A stretch of 64,000 nucleotides of DNA from Eublepharis macularius (GCF_028583425.1 NC_072795.1:6719001-6783000); one strand, 5' to 3'. Shown: positions 41,401 through 51,628, counted from the first letter of the stretch. Notes: generated by a model from the sequence alone, not told the origin. Numbers and translations: made by a program.

Positions 41401-43789
41401 AAGTTGTCCAGCTTAAGAGAGATGTGTTGGGGGCGGGGGGGCATCAGAGAGGCAGCGCTTAATTCAGTTGAGATTGCTACTTTTTGGTGAAAAAATGCAA
41501 GGTACAACTTCTGGGCATCTGTTTCGATGGGAAACGTGGACCTTCATTCTTGCTGTAACTAGTAAGAGAACTTCAGAGATGGTGACAAAGGAAGGCTGTG
41601 GGATAGCCTTCCTCTGAGGTTTTCCAGAAGAGGCATCTGTCAGGGCTGCTCGTGGTATAGATTATCTAGCCTTGGGGATTTGGCTTCAGGGTCCTAATGG
41701 ATCCTTTCCAGCTCTGTAGTCATGGGTTTTTGGAAGGTCAGGAAACTGCGGCTCAAATTCCGCAAGGAGACCTTTACAAGTTGCGTTCCTCTACGGCAGG
41801 TGTGACAATGACCTTCCTATGAAGCCTTTCCCCCTCCTTCAAGGGGTATCTCTTCCTACACATTTTTTAAAAAGCCGATAAATATAGCAGCTATTGTTTG
41901 TGAGCGATGGTAAAGTAATGCGGGTGTTGAGGGGATGACATCATGAGATTCGGCAGCCAGAGCCCCGGCCCCTGATGCACATGTGAGAACAGTTGTTCTA
42001 TGCAGATGGGGAGAGAGGCTGGTTCCAGATATGATATCACAGCGTGAAATGCACAGCATTGTAAATAGGATTTTCATAGGCACAGATAATAGGGCCCATC
42101 TGCTTTCGAAGAGAAACTTGGGGAGCTCCTTTCCTTTTTTTCCAGAGGAAAAGCGCCGGAGGAAGAAGGGTATTTAGCATTGCTTATGTCTGCGTTTCGA
42201 GGCCAGCCCTGCTCCATTTTGAATTGCTGACCTTTTGGTGATAACGCGCAGAGTGGGCCTTTTATACCGAGTTGCTTTGGAAACCTTGCTGGCCACGCGT
42301 GCAACCTTGGGCTATTTCCTCCCACGCTGGCCATAGTCAGATGGCTGTATCAGGATCCTTGAAGCAAGGGGTGGAGGGGGGGAAGTGAAAATATAATAGG
42401 CAGACATTCGATGGTGTTGGCTGGCTTTGCACAAGGTCTGCAGTCTGCATGCTTTTCAGATGCGGAGAACGGGATTGCTGAAACGTTCTCTTTTTCCAAG
42501 GTCGTTAATTGCCTCTGGTTGTTGACAGTCTTTCGGGAACTTCTGTTCCATAAGGTCCTACCAGATTTGACTGTTGCACAGTCGGGGAAGGGGGACAAAG
42601 TGAAAGTCGCCTGTAGCCAGCAAGAGCGGGTCTCCGAACACACTTGACACGGGAGCTTCAGGGAGCATCAGCTGCCCGGTCTCGGCCTTTTGGTGAAAAG
42701 AGGCTCTGGACACTGTTGTAGTTGATGTCTGTGCAGTTTCCTCTTTTTGCCCAAACTGGGTGGTGATGTAGAGGCTGCGTTCCTGCCTGGCATCATTCAG
42801 GTTCCCAGTTCAAGACGAACCGTGGACTCACGTTCCTGGTAGACTTGTTGGATGGAAAGAGGGCTGTGCAAGACTACACAATCCTGTTGTGCAGTTCAGC
42901 AGGGCTTGTGCAGGAGACATGCCTAATGCTTTGTGCCCTGCTCTTTCTCAAGGAGGGGATCAAGTGCTTAGGTAAATAGCACCGAAATCCGTGTGTTTTC
43001 CTTCAACTGAAGTGGTTCCCAGTCCCTCCATAGATGGTTCAAAGCTCAAATTGCTCCATTTTCCGCCTAAGCATGAGGAATCTTATATATTTCAGTAGGG
43101 TGTCTTGCCAGGTTACAATACAAAGTCCTCATCTCTCAAATTGGAATGTGCCTGCTAAGTAACCTTTATTAATGGTCCAACAAGACAAAGCATCTTTTCT
43201 ATAAAAAGTGTAGCCTGAAAGATGAGTAATGTGTCCTTATGCTAATAATGATCCCTTGTGTGAAGAAAGCCTCTCGGAATTGGCCACTTTCCTCCATAAA
43301 TCAGCATATTTTTCATGTATGGTCACCTACGTTGAGAGCTCTTCCAGAATGCCACAGAAGCGTACTACAGTGAATTTAAACAGGAATAAAACTTCAGGGA
43401 GAGTCCCATGAATGTTAAGTGTGTCGGTTTCCAACGTTAAAGACAAAGATTCTCTTAATGAAGGGATTTAAGAAGTCTTGAAAGTCTGAGTGTTGACTGA
43501 AATTTTTATTTTTAGGTGTATCTTCCTTTTCAGTAGCGTTCCCAGAGTGGCTTTTGATAAAAAGTTACAAGTCATATGATCAGATACGAAAAGACAATAA
43601 AAATCATAGCAGTTAGGAAAAGAATAGCAATAATAAACCAGAGGTATATAGTCAATCAAAATCAGGCTTGAACAAAAGCCAAAATAAGCAAAAAGCAAAG
43701 TAAAATTACTCTTTCCAGCTCTGGCTAAAAGTTTGTTCAAAGAGGAAGGTCTCCCCTGATGTCGTAGCACTAAAAACTAAGGGCTGGGG
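41401..43789. other. Intron 4, nothing recognised
   Basis: Unique-looking. Frames under 100 codons, none with known motifs. A possible CR1-type end (CCTAATGGATCCTTTCCAGC, 41693) is too short to call. Confidence 0.4.
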
Positions 43790-44130
43790 CGAAACCAACA
43801 TTTTAGGCTAGGGAGTCTTGGTGCTGCCACCAAGAAGGTCCTGTCACAGTTGACCACCTGTGAGACTTCTGATACTGGTGGAGCATGGACCTATCGGGGT
43901 GATCCCGGAGTATGATAGGTTCATGTTGAAAAAGGTTGATCTTGAGGTACCACGTTTCCAAACTGTTTAATGGTCAGGATCAGCTTTAGAGGGAAGTGGG
44001 CCAGGAACTCCCGGGAAGCCAGTAAAGTTGGATCAGAGCAGGAGTGGTGAGCTCAAAGCAGGTTGCTCTGTCAGCAGTTGGGTAGCCCCATTCTGGACCA
44101 ATTGGAGTTTCCAAGAACTTTTCAAAATAT
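43790..44130. repeat. Interspersed repeat resembling family Q interior
   Basis: CTAGGGAGTCTTGGTGCTGC, GAGACTTCTGATACTGGTGG, TCTTGAGGTACCACGTTTCC and GGCAGAAGT-like text precede CCATTCTGGACCAATTGGAG. The arrangement (a 'remove-and-replace' of short conserved blocks with no frame) resembles the repeats at 52100 and 54350. Assignment is tentative. Confidence 0.4.
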
Positions 44131-44144
44131 GCCCCCACAGTGCC

Positions 44145-44213
44145 ACCAACAACACCAACAAAACACCACCACCACCAACAACAACAACACAACAACAAAC
44201 AACAACAACAGCA
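44145..44213. repeat. (CAA)n / (CCA)n microsatellite
   Basis: A run of ACCACCACCACCAACAACAA type, continuing as CAACAACAAACAACAACAAC. It joins directly to a type 3 SINE. Confidence 0.9.
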
Positions 44214-44495
44214 TTATTCGATTTATATACTGCTGGTCAGGCCAACTTAACACCTACTCAGAGCAGTTTACAAAGTATGTCATTATTATGCCCACAACAA
44301 TCACCCTGTGAGGTGGGTGGAGCTGAGAGAGCTGTGACTGACCCAAGTTCACCCAGTTGGCTTCAAGTGGAGGAGGAATGGGGAATCAAACCCGGTTCTC
44401 CAGATTAGAGTCCTGCCACTGCCCAAGGTCACCCAGCTGGCTTCAAGTGGAGGAGGAATGGGGAATCAAACCCGGTTCTCCAGATTAGAGTCCTG
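44214..44495 (-). mobile_element. tRNA-derived SINE (type 3-like, minus) with internal tandem duplication
   Basis: CGATTTATATACTGCTGGTC, ACTCAGAGCAGTTTACAAAG and CACCCTGTGAGGTGGGTGG are followed by two copies of a ~78-bp block (CTGGCTTCAAGTGGAGGAGG, CAAACCCGGTTCTCCAGATT, AGAGTCCTGC). The duplication is at about 44340-44415 and 44418-44494. Confidence 0.8.
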
Positions 44496-44559
44496 CACTC
44501 TGAACTCACACTGAATACATTTAAGTCGTCCAGTTTGAAAGATATCAAGACATGTTTTT

Positions 44560-44690
44560 AGGTGGGTAGCCGTGTTGGTCTGCAGTAGTACAGCAGGATT
44601 TGAGTCCAGGGGCATCTTAGAGATGAAGGCTTACGCTCTGAAAATCTTGTTGGCCTCTAAGGGGTCACTGGACTCAAACCCTGCAGATCA
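44560..44690. repeat. Family P, compact copy
   Basis: GGTGGGTAGCCGTGTTGGTC, ATTTGAGTCCAGGGGCATCT, and the opposing AAAATCTTGTTGGCCTCTAA with CACTGGACTCAAA. Confidence 0.7.
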
Positions 44691-44739
44691 AGGCATGTGT
44701 AACTGTGGCTAGGTTAGTAATGTGAATGCCCAGAAAAAT

Positions 44740-45125
44740 ACTCTGGAAATGTATAGAAAAAAAATCTCCCCCCACCCTTTCCCTTGAAGGTTTTTCCAAT
44801 GGAAAAGTTTGGAAATTTGGGGGAATCCTCCCCCCATAGTTTTTTCTTTGGAAGGAGTAAAAATGCTTTTAAAGGCAAGATTTTACTCATTCAAAATGTA
44901 TAACATGAAAGTCCAAGGACTATTTTTTTTCCAATGAAAATTTCAGGGAGCCTTGAAGAAAAACATTTGAAGCAAATTTTTTTTCATGGAACGAGTGAAA
45001 TGCTTTTTAAGACAAGGTTTTATTCACTAAAAATTTATAGCATGAAAAAAAATCAGAGGACTTTGTTTTCATTTTTTTCTGTTGAAAAGGTTGGGAAATT
45101 TGGGGGAGAACTGAAAAACTATACC
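44740..45125. repeat. AT-rich interspersed repeat (family S), internally duplicated
   Basis: Two to three degenerate units share GGAAAAGTTTGGAAATTTGG / AAAAGGTTGGGAAATTTGGG and AAATGCTTTT(A/T)AAGGCAAGATTTTACTC-type text. A shorter relative is at 41160-41400. Confidence 0.6.
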
Positions 45126-45305
45126 AGTTAATACAATTGTATATGCAAACGAAACTGTGCATGATGCGTTTTATTCTGTTAAAGCAGCAAAATAGGTTTT
45201 GGTTTATCAGGTAAGCAAGTATTACATAGATTTCAATTTTTCCACAAAATGTTTGGGTTTTTTTTAAAAAAAGGAATAAGAAACCACTCTCTTTTCCTAT
45301 AATTT

Positions 45306-45440
45306 TATGGTGCAGCCCAATCTCGTCTGATCTTAGAAGCCAAGCAGGGTGTGAGCCCTGGTCAGTACTTGGACAGAAGACCGTTGAAGAAGGCTGTGGT
45401 TGCTCTACAGAGGAAGGCAACGGCAAACCACCTCTGATCC
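45306..45440 (+). repeat. 5S rRNA-derived SINE (plus)
   Basis: The 5S-like head reads AATCTCGTCTGATCTTAGAA…GCCAAGCAGGGTGTGAGC…CTGGTCAGTACTTGGACAG, corresponding to the internal promoter region of 5S rRNA. The SINE tail GGCAACGGCAAACCACCTCT follows. It is truncated, and the only plus-strand copy. Confidence 0.8.
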
Positions 45441-45555
45441 TCAGTTGCTTTAAAAGCTCCTTACTGGGCTTGGCATAAGTTGCTTAACACCAATTTTTTT
45501 GCACTGCGGAAACTTGAGGTCAGACCTCTGGTCAGCTATGAAGATTGCTAGTTTA

Positions 45556-45662
45556 AGTGGGTAGCCGTGTTGGTCTGCAGCAGAACAGCAGGGTTTGAGT
45601 CCAGTGGCACCTTGGAGACCAGCAAGCTTTTGAGAGTCAGAGTTCCCTTCTTTAGACATAAG
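45556..45662. repeat. Family P, half copy
   Basis: GTGGGTAGCCGTGTTGGTCT, TTTGAGTCCAGTGGCACCTT and TTTGAGAGTCAGAGTTCCC. Confidence 0.7.
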
Positions 45663-45703
45663 TAGGAATGGAGATCCCTGGGCTTTTATATCCTAGCCAA
45701 AGG

Positions 45704-46202
45704 CAGGCCCGTATTATTCATAAGGCTGACTAGGCCGAAGCCCAGGGGCCCTGCAGGGACTAGGGGCTCGTCAATTCTTTTTGCTGAGGCACACCTCCAC
45801 ATGAATTACACTTAATTGATTCTCTTATAAAATCTCTATCAATAAGATAATTAACTGCTTCTTTATTGAAGTGAAACAAAGTCTCTTGTATTAAAAATTA
45901 TCCATAAATTATATATTTTAATAAATAATAAAAATTTATTCACTTAAAATACTGCAGTATTGAACAATTATACCCCCAAAATGTGCTTTCCTGAAGAGTT
46001 CTACTTGCACAATAAAAACATTTTAAAAATTGCGAATCTTCAGGAGACCCTCAAAATGGATATAGGGTTATGTATTGCGGTCTAGTACCTACCGTACCAG
46101 GGACAGGGTTTCAGCTGTAGTGGGGTGAAAGATTGAAGTGCCAGAGGGAGCCCGAAATACCTTGAAAGCCTTGAGGCCCGGCCATGGGTTAATATGGCCC
46201 TG
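45704..46202. mobile_element. hAT-type non-autonomous element (family E)
   Basis: TIRs are CAGGCCCGTATTATTCATAA and TTAATATGGCCCTG. Perfect 8-bp duplications GCCAAAGG lie at 45696-45703 and 46203-46210. The 499-bp interior is AT-rich and non-coding. It lies only 150 bp from the family A copy at 46352. Confidence 0.93.
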
Positions 46203-46351
46203 GCCAAAGGTGGGTGGGGTGTTACAGGATGTAAAAGTACAATGCAGCTAGGTGACTAAGATCACTCTGTAGCTGTTGAGGTAAGAATGTAAAGGGATAA
46301 CTCCATGAGCTCCATCCTGATGTGATAATGTAGATTAAAGGTGGTTAGGTG

Positions 46352-46632
46352 CAGGGCTTTTTTTCAGCGGGAACGCGGTGGGACAGAGTTCCGGCACCTC
46401 TTGAAAAAGGTCACATGGTCGGTGGCCCCACCCCCTGATCTCCAGACAGAGGCTGGGCAATCTAAACTCCCCTCTGTCTGGAGATCAGGGGGCGGGGCCA
46501 CCGACCATGTGACCTTTTTCGCCGAGGGCGATTTAAACATTAAAAAACTTCCCCCTTGTTCCAGCTGACCCAAAGTGTCATCATTGTGTGGTCCTGAGAT
46601 CCACCACTTCTTTTCCCAGAAAAAAAGCCCTG
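46352..46632. mobile_element. hAT-type non-autonomous element (family A)
   Basis: CAGGGCTTTTTTTC and AAAAAAAGCCCTG ends with perfect duplications GTTAGGTG (46344-46351, 46633-46640). The central hairpin is formed by GATCTCCAGACAGAGG and CCTCTGTCTGGAGATC. An undisrupted reference for the element broken at 2168. Confidence 0.95.
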
Positions 46633-46640
46633 GTTAGGTG

Positions 46641-47696
46641 GATGCTAAAAAATAACTCGAGCTAAGGACGGAGAGTATCTCCATCTCCTGCATTCTTACC
46701 TGCGGCCATTTGTTAATCTTACAAAGGTGTAAGTACATCTCCAAGCCTTGACTCAACAATTCAATTCAATAAAGCCATGGTGGTCATCGCGTTTGAATAC
46801 TGTATGTTCCTAATGGTTTATGAAACATCAGGGTCTGGATTTTGAACAGGAATACCATATGCATGTCCAAGCTTCCTATTCTAGAGATTTACTTTATTTA
46901 AAATATTTCTATGCCACCTTTCCACCCAAATAGGGTCCCTCAGGTTGCGAGCATCAAAACATTGATTGGTCAGCTGTATGACCTCCACCCAGGCCATTCA
47001 AGGGAGGAGAGAATTAATATTTTCGGGTGGAGGGCAGAGCAGGAAAACATGTCCATTAATCTTCCCCAACTTTGCTACAGCTTCTGGATCAGTTCTTTCT
47101 GTGAGCCCTAGCCAGGACTGCGGCAGGGGGGCTTTGCGGGTGGGGAACAACACAAAGTTCTGTGCTTATGTGGAGCTAGGGAAGTCATGTGATTAGCTTT
47201 TATATTATGGTCTGACTGGGTTTGAGTGGTGTGGAAAGCCCAGGAGGAATCTTTTTCTTGGGGTTCAGAGTGGTTCTCGGCAACCTTGGACTCTGCTATC
47301 TTGAGATGACTGTTGCGTTCCTCACTTGGAGTTCCTCCAAATTTGTCTGCAGTGAAGACGCTCTTGGACTTCTGACTCTGCTGAGAAGAAATCCCTGCCT
47401 CTGCTGCGAGCACCGTGCATTATTCACCAAGGCACGCTGGCTGTCAGAACGCCCAGGCCCTATGCCACTTTTGATTATAGTCCTGGGTCCTATAATGTTG
47501 CAATGTTTTTCATTATTCATTGTTTTTCCAGGATTTGAACAAAAGGGCATTGCCTGTCTCATGGTGGGAAGGGTTATGGGGGTATTGGCCCAGTAAGTAA
47601 ACCCCAGCAAATTACTGCTAATAGTTTTACTGGAATTGCATAAAATGATTCTTTCCCTCAGTCCTTAACTGCAGTTCTTCTCTTTCCTCTTTAAAG
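46641..47696. other. End of intron 4
   Basis: A short antisense SINE-like remnant lies near 46890-46950 (TATTTCTATGCCACCTTTCC). The rest, including a 124-codon plus frame at 47222-47596, is unassigned. Confidence 0.4.
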
Positions 47697-47750
47697 GGAC
47701 CCTTGAGAATAAACCCCAAGAAGTACCACGAAGCCTTCGTTCCGTCTCCA
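47697..47750 (+). CDS. DIS3L2: DIS3L2 exon 5 (54 nt, start of cold-shock domain 1)
   Basis: This small exon encodes exactly 18 codons, GTLRINPKKYHEAFVPSP, against human GVLRINPKKFHEAFIPSP. The acceptor is TTTAAAG|GGACCC after a CT-rich tract and the donor is CCA|GTAAGT, phase 0 on both sides. The residues form the first strand region of cold-shock domain 1, which contributes to RNA binding in DIS3L2. Counting from ATG 38509 the window encodes 82 residues (human equivalent 88); counting from ATG 13424 it encodes 344. The next human segment (DGDRDIFIDG) was not found downstream, so intron 5 is longer than 16 kb and the catalytic RNB domain is outside the window. Confidence 0.95.
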
Positions 47751-47783
47751 GTAAGTAATGTGTAATTCATTAACAATTTCGGG

Positions 47784-47885
47784 TGGGGTAGCTGTGTTAG
47801 TCTGTAACAGGAGAACAAAATTTGAGTCTGATAGTAGCTTAAGGACCAACAAAATTTTCCAGAGAGACTTATTAACTCACTTTGT
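47784..47885. repeat. Family P, diverged left half
   Basis: GGGTAGCTGTGTTAGTCTGT, TTTGAGTCTGATAGTAGCTT and GGACCAACAAAATTTTCCAG. It lies 34 bp from the exon 5 donor. Confidence 0.55.
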
Positions 47886-49365
47886 TAGAACGCTTGTCGA
47901 TCAGAGAACGCACGGGAGTTGCTGTGCTAGCCGTTGGAACTGCCCTTGTGGTTCTGTTGGCAGCTAGCAATTAAATCCCAAGATATGCGGACACCATGTC
48001 AAGCTACTGGGCCCGGTCCATCAAATGGTCCATGGAAACCCCATTGAAACGGGTGCTAGTTGTCGAGGGGCAGAAGTTTGGTAGTCCCGACGTGCATCGA
48101 TCTGAACCTCTGGGGCAGAGGCGGCACTCGTTTTGAGCAGCCAGCTGAGCCCAGATTGGGACCACCAGTTAGCTGTACACCGAGGGTTTATGATTACACT
48201 TACAGATGGCTTACAGATTTTCCTCCGACTCTAAGTTAAGCTGCCCAAAACAAATGTGCTTCTCTGCTGCCGGCCTGCTGCATGAGCTAATTTGTAAACT
48301 TGATCTCAAAGTAATGCACATGCTGCATTTTGACGTGCTCGGTTTTGAATGCCGAGCTTGGAGCAATTTAGGGACCTTTTATAGAAGGCGGCGCTGGGTA
48401 CCTCAGCTTTCTCCTTCCCTTGTGGGTCTGTTAGATGAGTGTGCTGAATGATCCTGCGCTTGGGATTTGGCTGTTGCGTGCCTCTTATTTGCTGCTCTAC
48501 TATCAATTTCATTTATATCTAGTTGGTCCTGGGCTTGATTTTAATAATAGCTGGAAGTAATTCATTAGAAGCAGCAGGGGATCTATTGCTGGATAGCTTC
48601 AGTCCCCCCACTAGCAGAACGTGCAGATTTAATAATTACTAAATGTCATTGTGGTTTATACGCATCTAGGCAGGCAATACACTGGGCAAGGCGGAACAGA
48701 AGAGCGGCTGCTCCTGCCCTGGGCAACTTTTATAGGTGCTCTGGTGCAGGACAGGCACTTGGGGACTTCTTCCTTCTAAAAATCAAGCAGAAGGGCGGGG
48801 GGATTGTGGTAGACAGGACCTGCTTGCCATCAGGCACTTGGGCGGGCGGGGGACATGGCTTGTAGGATCTTTCTACCCCTGGAATTGGTTGCTGGCTTCG
48901 GTATGTCAGAACCAGGGCTGTGCATTCATATTTGAATACCTGCTTGAGCTTTTGTGCAACCAGTTAGTGCACAGTGATTATACTGAGCTATAAAAAAGCT
49001 TCTACTGGCATTTTGAAGGGAGTATATGAATACTTTTAAAGCAATACAGCCGAAGCTTTGAACAGCCAGTAGCTAATTAAAAGCTAATTAATCCTCTGGG
49101 GTCCCTTCCATTCCTTGTAAAATTCCTTCCGTTCTTTCCAACCCCTAGCCCAATCCTACACACATTAGCTTGAAGTAAATCCCATGGTGTGACTTGTTCT
49201 CAGGTCAGTGCGTTAAGATTGCAGCTTTGGGTAGATCCCCGTTGCTTTGCTGGAGAGAGGCTGGATGATATTGCTGGCTTCTGAAAGCTAAATGATTCCT
49301 GCTCTTCTTATTATCTTGGGTTTGACTTCTTTGGTGGTGTAGAAGGGCTGGATCAAAACTTCGTA
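47886..49365. other. Start of intron 5, nothing recognised
   Basis: Searched by eye for the next DIS3L2 exon (expected DGDRDIFIDG-like text) without success. Confidence 0.45.
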
Positions 49366-49854
49366 AATGTAGCGTAGTGGTTAAGTATTTAAGCTGGGAT
49401 GCAGCACTTTACTGGTTCAAATCTCACTGTTGCCATGAGCTCAGCTGATGGCCTTGGGTAAGCCACTCCTCTCAGCTGTATTGTGGGGATAACAACAATG
49501 TCATATAGAGGATGGCGCGGAATTGTTTTATCTTGCCTTAGAAGGTCGGAACAGAACCCATGGGTTGAAATTAAATCAAGAGAGTTTTCGGCTAAACTTC
49601 CTCACAGTCAGAGCGGTCCCTCAGTGGAACAGGCTTTCTCAGGAGGTGGTGGGCTGTCCTTCTTTGGAAGTTTTTAAGCAGAGGCTAGATGGCCACCTGA
49701 CAGCAATGCTGATTCTGTGAACCTGGGCAGATCATGAGAGGGAGGGCAGGAAGGGTTACATCGGTGCTTAGCTCTCATGCCCCCTTCTTACACGCCCAGG
49801 GTAATGCCAATTGCCAGTTTTTGGGTCAGGAAGCAATTTTCCCCAGGACAATTT

Positions 49855-49992
49855 TCCCCAGACACTGAGAGATCTCTGTCTTTTGGTGCTACACCTCTGA
49901 AGATGCCAGTCACAGCTGCTGGTGAAACGTCAGGAACTACAATGCCAAGACCACTGCTATACAGCCCGGAAAATCCACAACAACCATTCCCC
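49855..49992 (+). mobile_element. Penelope-like element terminal fragment
   Basis: It begins around ACACTGAGAGATCTCTGTCT and runs through a hammerhead motif to ACAATGCCAAGACC, TACAGCCCGGAAAATCCACA and ACAACCATT. Short TTCCCCAGG repeats at both edges (near 49855 and 49987) look like the target duplication. The same sequence forms both arms of the unit at 51315. Confidence 0.8.
49883..49948 (+). ncRNA. Hammerhead ribozyme motif (Penelope-associated), copy 1
   Basis: Core boxes in order: CTGAAGA (49897-49903), stem II GCCAGT…GCTGGT with a short loop, GAAA (49924-49927), then C and the cleavage triplet GTC (49929-49931). Stem I is closed proximally by CCT/AGG and distally by TTGGTG/TGCCAA. Stem III is minimal, as in the hammerheads reported in Penelope-like retroelements. 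Against the 51529 copy, both bases of one stem II pair differ (C-G replaced by T·G / G·T wobbles), so pairing is kept. Confidence 0.75.
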
Positions 49993-50222
49993 AGGCCAGT
50001 TTGGCTAGGGATCCTGATGGTGTTTTGCTCTCTTCTGGGCCTGGAGGAGGGGTGTGTGTGTGGAGGTAGTTGTAAATTCCCTGCATTGTGCAGGGGGTTG
50101 GACTAGATGACCCTGGAGATCCCTTCCAACTCTATGATTTTATGACTTCGTGCACCACTCTGAGTGGGAACTACTCTGTCCAGAAAAGTGGTATACAAAT
50201 GAACTGTTGTTACTACTAAATA

Positions 50223-50415
50223 AATAGGGGCTGTGGCTCAGTGGAAGAGCATCTGCGTGGCATGCGGAAGATCCCAGGTTTCATCTCCAGCTCAGGTAGC
50301 AGGCAGTGTCAAAGACCTTTGCCTGAGACCCCCGACAGCAGCTTCAGTCTGAGTAGACAGTACGGATTTTGATGGACCGAGGGTCTGGTCCAGTGTATGG
50401 CAGCTTCATTTAGAG
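50223..50415 (+). mobile_element. tRNA-derived SINE (type 1)
   Basis: GGGGCTGTGGCTCAGTGGAA (A box), CCCAGGTTTCATCTCC (mutated B box), AAAGACCTTTGCCTGAGACC and TTTTGATGGACCGAGGGTCT, ending GGCAGCTTCATT. Confidence 0.88.
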
Positions 50416-51170
50416 AATTTTTATGTCTCTTCTCCAGGGAACCTACCGTATGGGTTCATAAAATAAATACTTGTTCAGTTTCCACAAAACTTTTCCAGGG
50501 TATCAGGAGAGAACCTATGGGAGAAGAGGAACCCAGCCAGGGACACACTTGGGGAGTACGTGAATTAACCTGTTTGGCCCCCTTCACTTAGGCAAAGGAA
50601 CAGCTTGTGACGAACTGCTGAAAGAACAAAGAAAAACTCTCGCTTCCTCTGCTGCCGTTGCAAAGACTGGCGTGGCCGCTGGCAGGTGGCAAGGCTGATT
50701 TTTGTGCAGTCAACCTCTGGCACGGTTTGCTTCTTACGGATCTCTGCACAGGGGTGCTGACAGAAATGAGAAGGCGCTTCTCTCGAATGATGTCAAACAT
50801 TTTTAAGTACGTGGTGGGATTGCGGGGGGTGGGAGGGGAGAGAAAATCTGGACTCTTCCGAAGGACAGCTTCCAACTTGAATTATGTTAGTCCAAGAAGC
50901 TTTGCGATTTTTCTGCATCTTGTCATGGGAGGCACAGCTGTTGAGCTGCGGCAGGGAGTAACTTGTCCTGCTGTGGGATGGCCTTAGTTTCACACCAGGG
51001 CAGCAGCTTTCTGCCTAGGATTGAAGGTTTGCAGCGTCGGGATAGAATAGAAGGTGCAGACGTTGACCCTGTGGGCCTTGCTTGATGTCGACGGATTTGG
51101 GCAATAAATGCAGACTTGTTGCGGAGATGCAAGGCAGTGCTGACGGGCGGGAGTGCAGGACTGCCTGTCT
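50416..51170. other. Intron 5, nothing recognised
   Basis: Unique-looking. Overlapping frames of 95-109 codons at 50588-50987 lack motifs. Confidence 0.4.
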
Positions 51171-51272
51171 TGGAATGGTTTTATTGATTGCTGTTTTTAT
51201 GCGGTGTTTATTGTTTTTATGTTGTATTTTTAACCCTGAGCCCGCGAATTAAAAATATAATAAATAAATAAG
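51171..51272 (+). repeat. LINE-like 3' tail fragment
   Basis: GGTTTTATTGATTGCTGTTT, ATGTTGTATTTTTAACCCTG and an AATATAATAAATAAATAA tail. Confidence 0.45.
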
Positions 51273-51387
51273 GCATTTTGCCGAGCACAGCCATTGTGAG
51301 AGAAACTGTATTTATATATTGTCGAAGGCTTTCACGGCCGGAGAACGATGGTTGTTGTGGGTTTTTCCGGGCTGTATTGCCGTGGTC

Positions 51388-51453
51388 TTGGCATTGTAGT
51401 TCCTGACGTTTCGCCAGCAGCTGTGGCTGGCATCTTCAGAGGTGTAGCACCAA
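51388..51453 (-). ncRNA. Hammerhead ribozyme motif, copy 2 (minus)
   Basis: Complement of the 51529 copy: TCTTCAG (51433-51439) is the complement of CTGAAGA, and GACGTTTCG is the complement of the GAAAC-GTC boxes. Stem I closes by TTGGCA / CACCAA. All conserved positions are present. Confidence 0.78.
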
Positions 51454-51528
51454 AAGACAGAGGTGTAGCACCAAAAGACAGAGGTGTAGCACCAAAAGAC
51501 AGAGGTGACACTGAGAGATCTCTGTCTT

Positions 51529-51594
51529 TTGGTGCTACACCTCTGAAGATGCCAGCCACAGCTGCTGGCGAAACGTCAGGAACTACAATGCCAA
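51529..51594 (+). ncRNA. Hammerhead ribozyme motif, copy 3
   Basis: CTGAAGA (51543-51549), stem II GCCAGC (51551-51556) with GCTGGC (51564-51569), GAAA (51570-51573), C, GTC (51575-51577). Stem I is CCT/AGG plus TTGGTG (51529-51534) with TGCCAA (51589-51594). All core residues of the minimal Penelope-type hammerhead are present. Confidence 0.8.
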
Positions 51595-51628
51595 GACCAC
51601 GGCAATACAGCCCGGAAAACTGTATTTA

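Larger units (their letters stand above)
49505..50147 (+). mobile_element. CR1 LINE 3' fragment, itself interrupted by a Penelope fragment
   Basis: It encodes a degraded ORF2 end (LNQESFRLNFLTVRAVPQWN, then RLSQEVVGCPSLEVFKQRLD, GHL). The 3' UTR is split near 49860 and resumes near 49985 (CCAGTTTGGCTAGGGATCCT, GGGGGTTGGACTAGATGACC). It ends CCAACTCTATGATTTTATGA, the amniote CR1 terminus. Confidence 0.85.
49366..50220 (+). mobile_element. tRNA-derived SINE (type 2) split by a CR1 copy
   Basis: The left half runs GTAGTGGTTAAGTATTTAAG, CTGGTTCAAATCTCACTGTT, TTGGGTAAGCCACTCCTCTC and ends GGGATAACAACAATGTCAT. The right half resumes TGCACCACTCTGAGTGGGAA, CTGTCCAGAAAAGTGGTATA and ends in an (AAAT)n-type tail. 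Everything between (about 49505-50147) is a later CR1 insertion. Compare the uninterrupted copy at 11763. Confidence 0.8.
51315..51616. mobile_element. Penelope-derived inverted-repeat unit with two hammerheads
   Basis: The left arm (minus orientation) runs GTCGAAGGCTTTCACGGCCG, CGGGCTGTATTGCCGTGG and GGCATTGTAGTTCCTGACG. The right arm is its inverse, ending CACGGCAATACAGCCCGG. Between them are three copies of a 21-bp unit (AGGTGTAGCACCAAAAGACA+G, 51440-51502) and a palindrome around GAGAGATCTCTG. Perfect 12-bp duplications AAACTGTATTTA flank the whole (51303-51314, 51617-51628), so it inserted as one piece. Confidence 0.88.

Noticed and set aside
45306..45440. 5S rRNA gene
   Set aside because: Only part of the 5S sequence is present, it is mutated, and it is fused to a SINE tail also found at four other sites.
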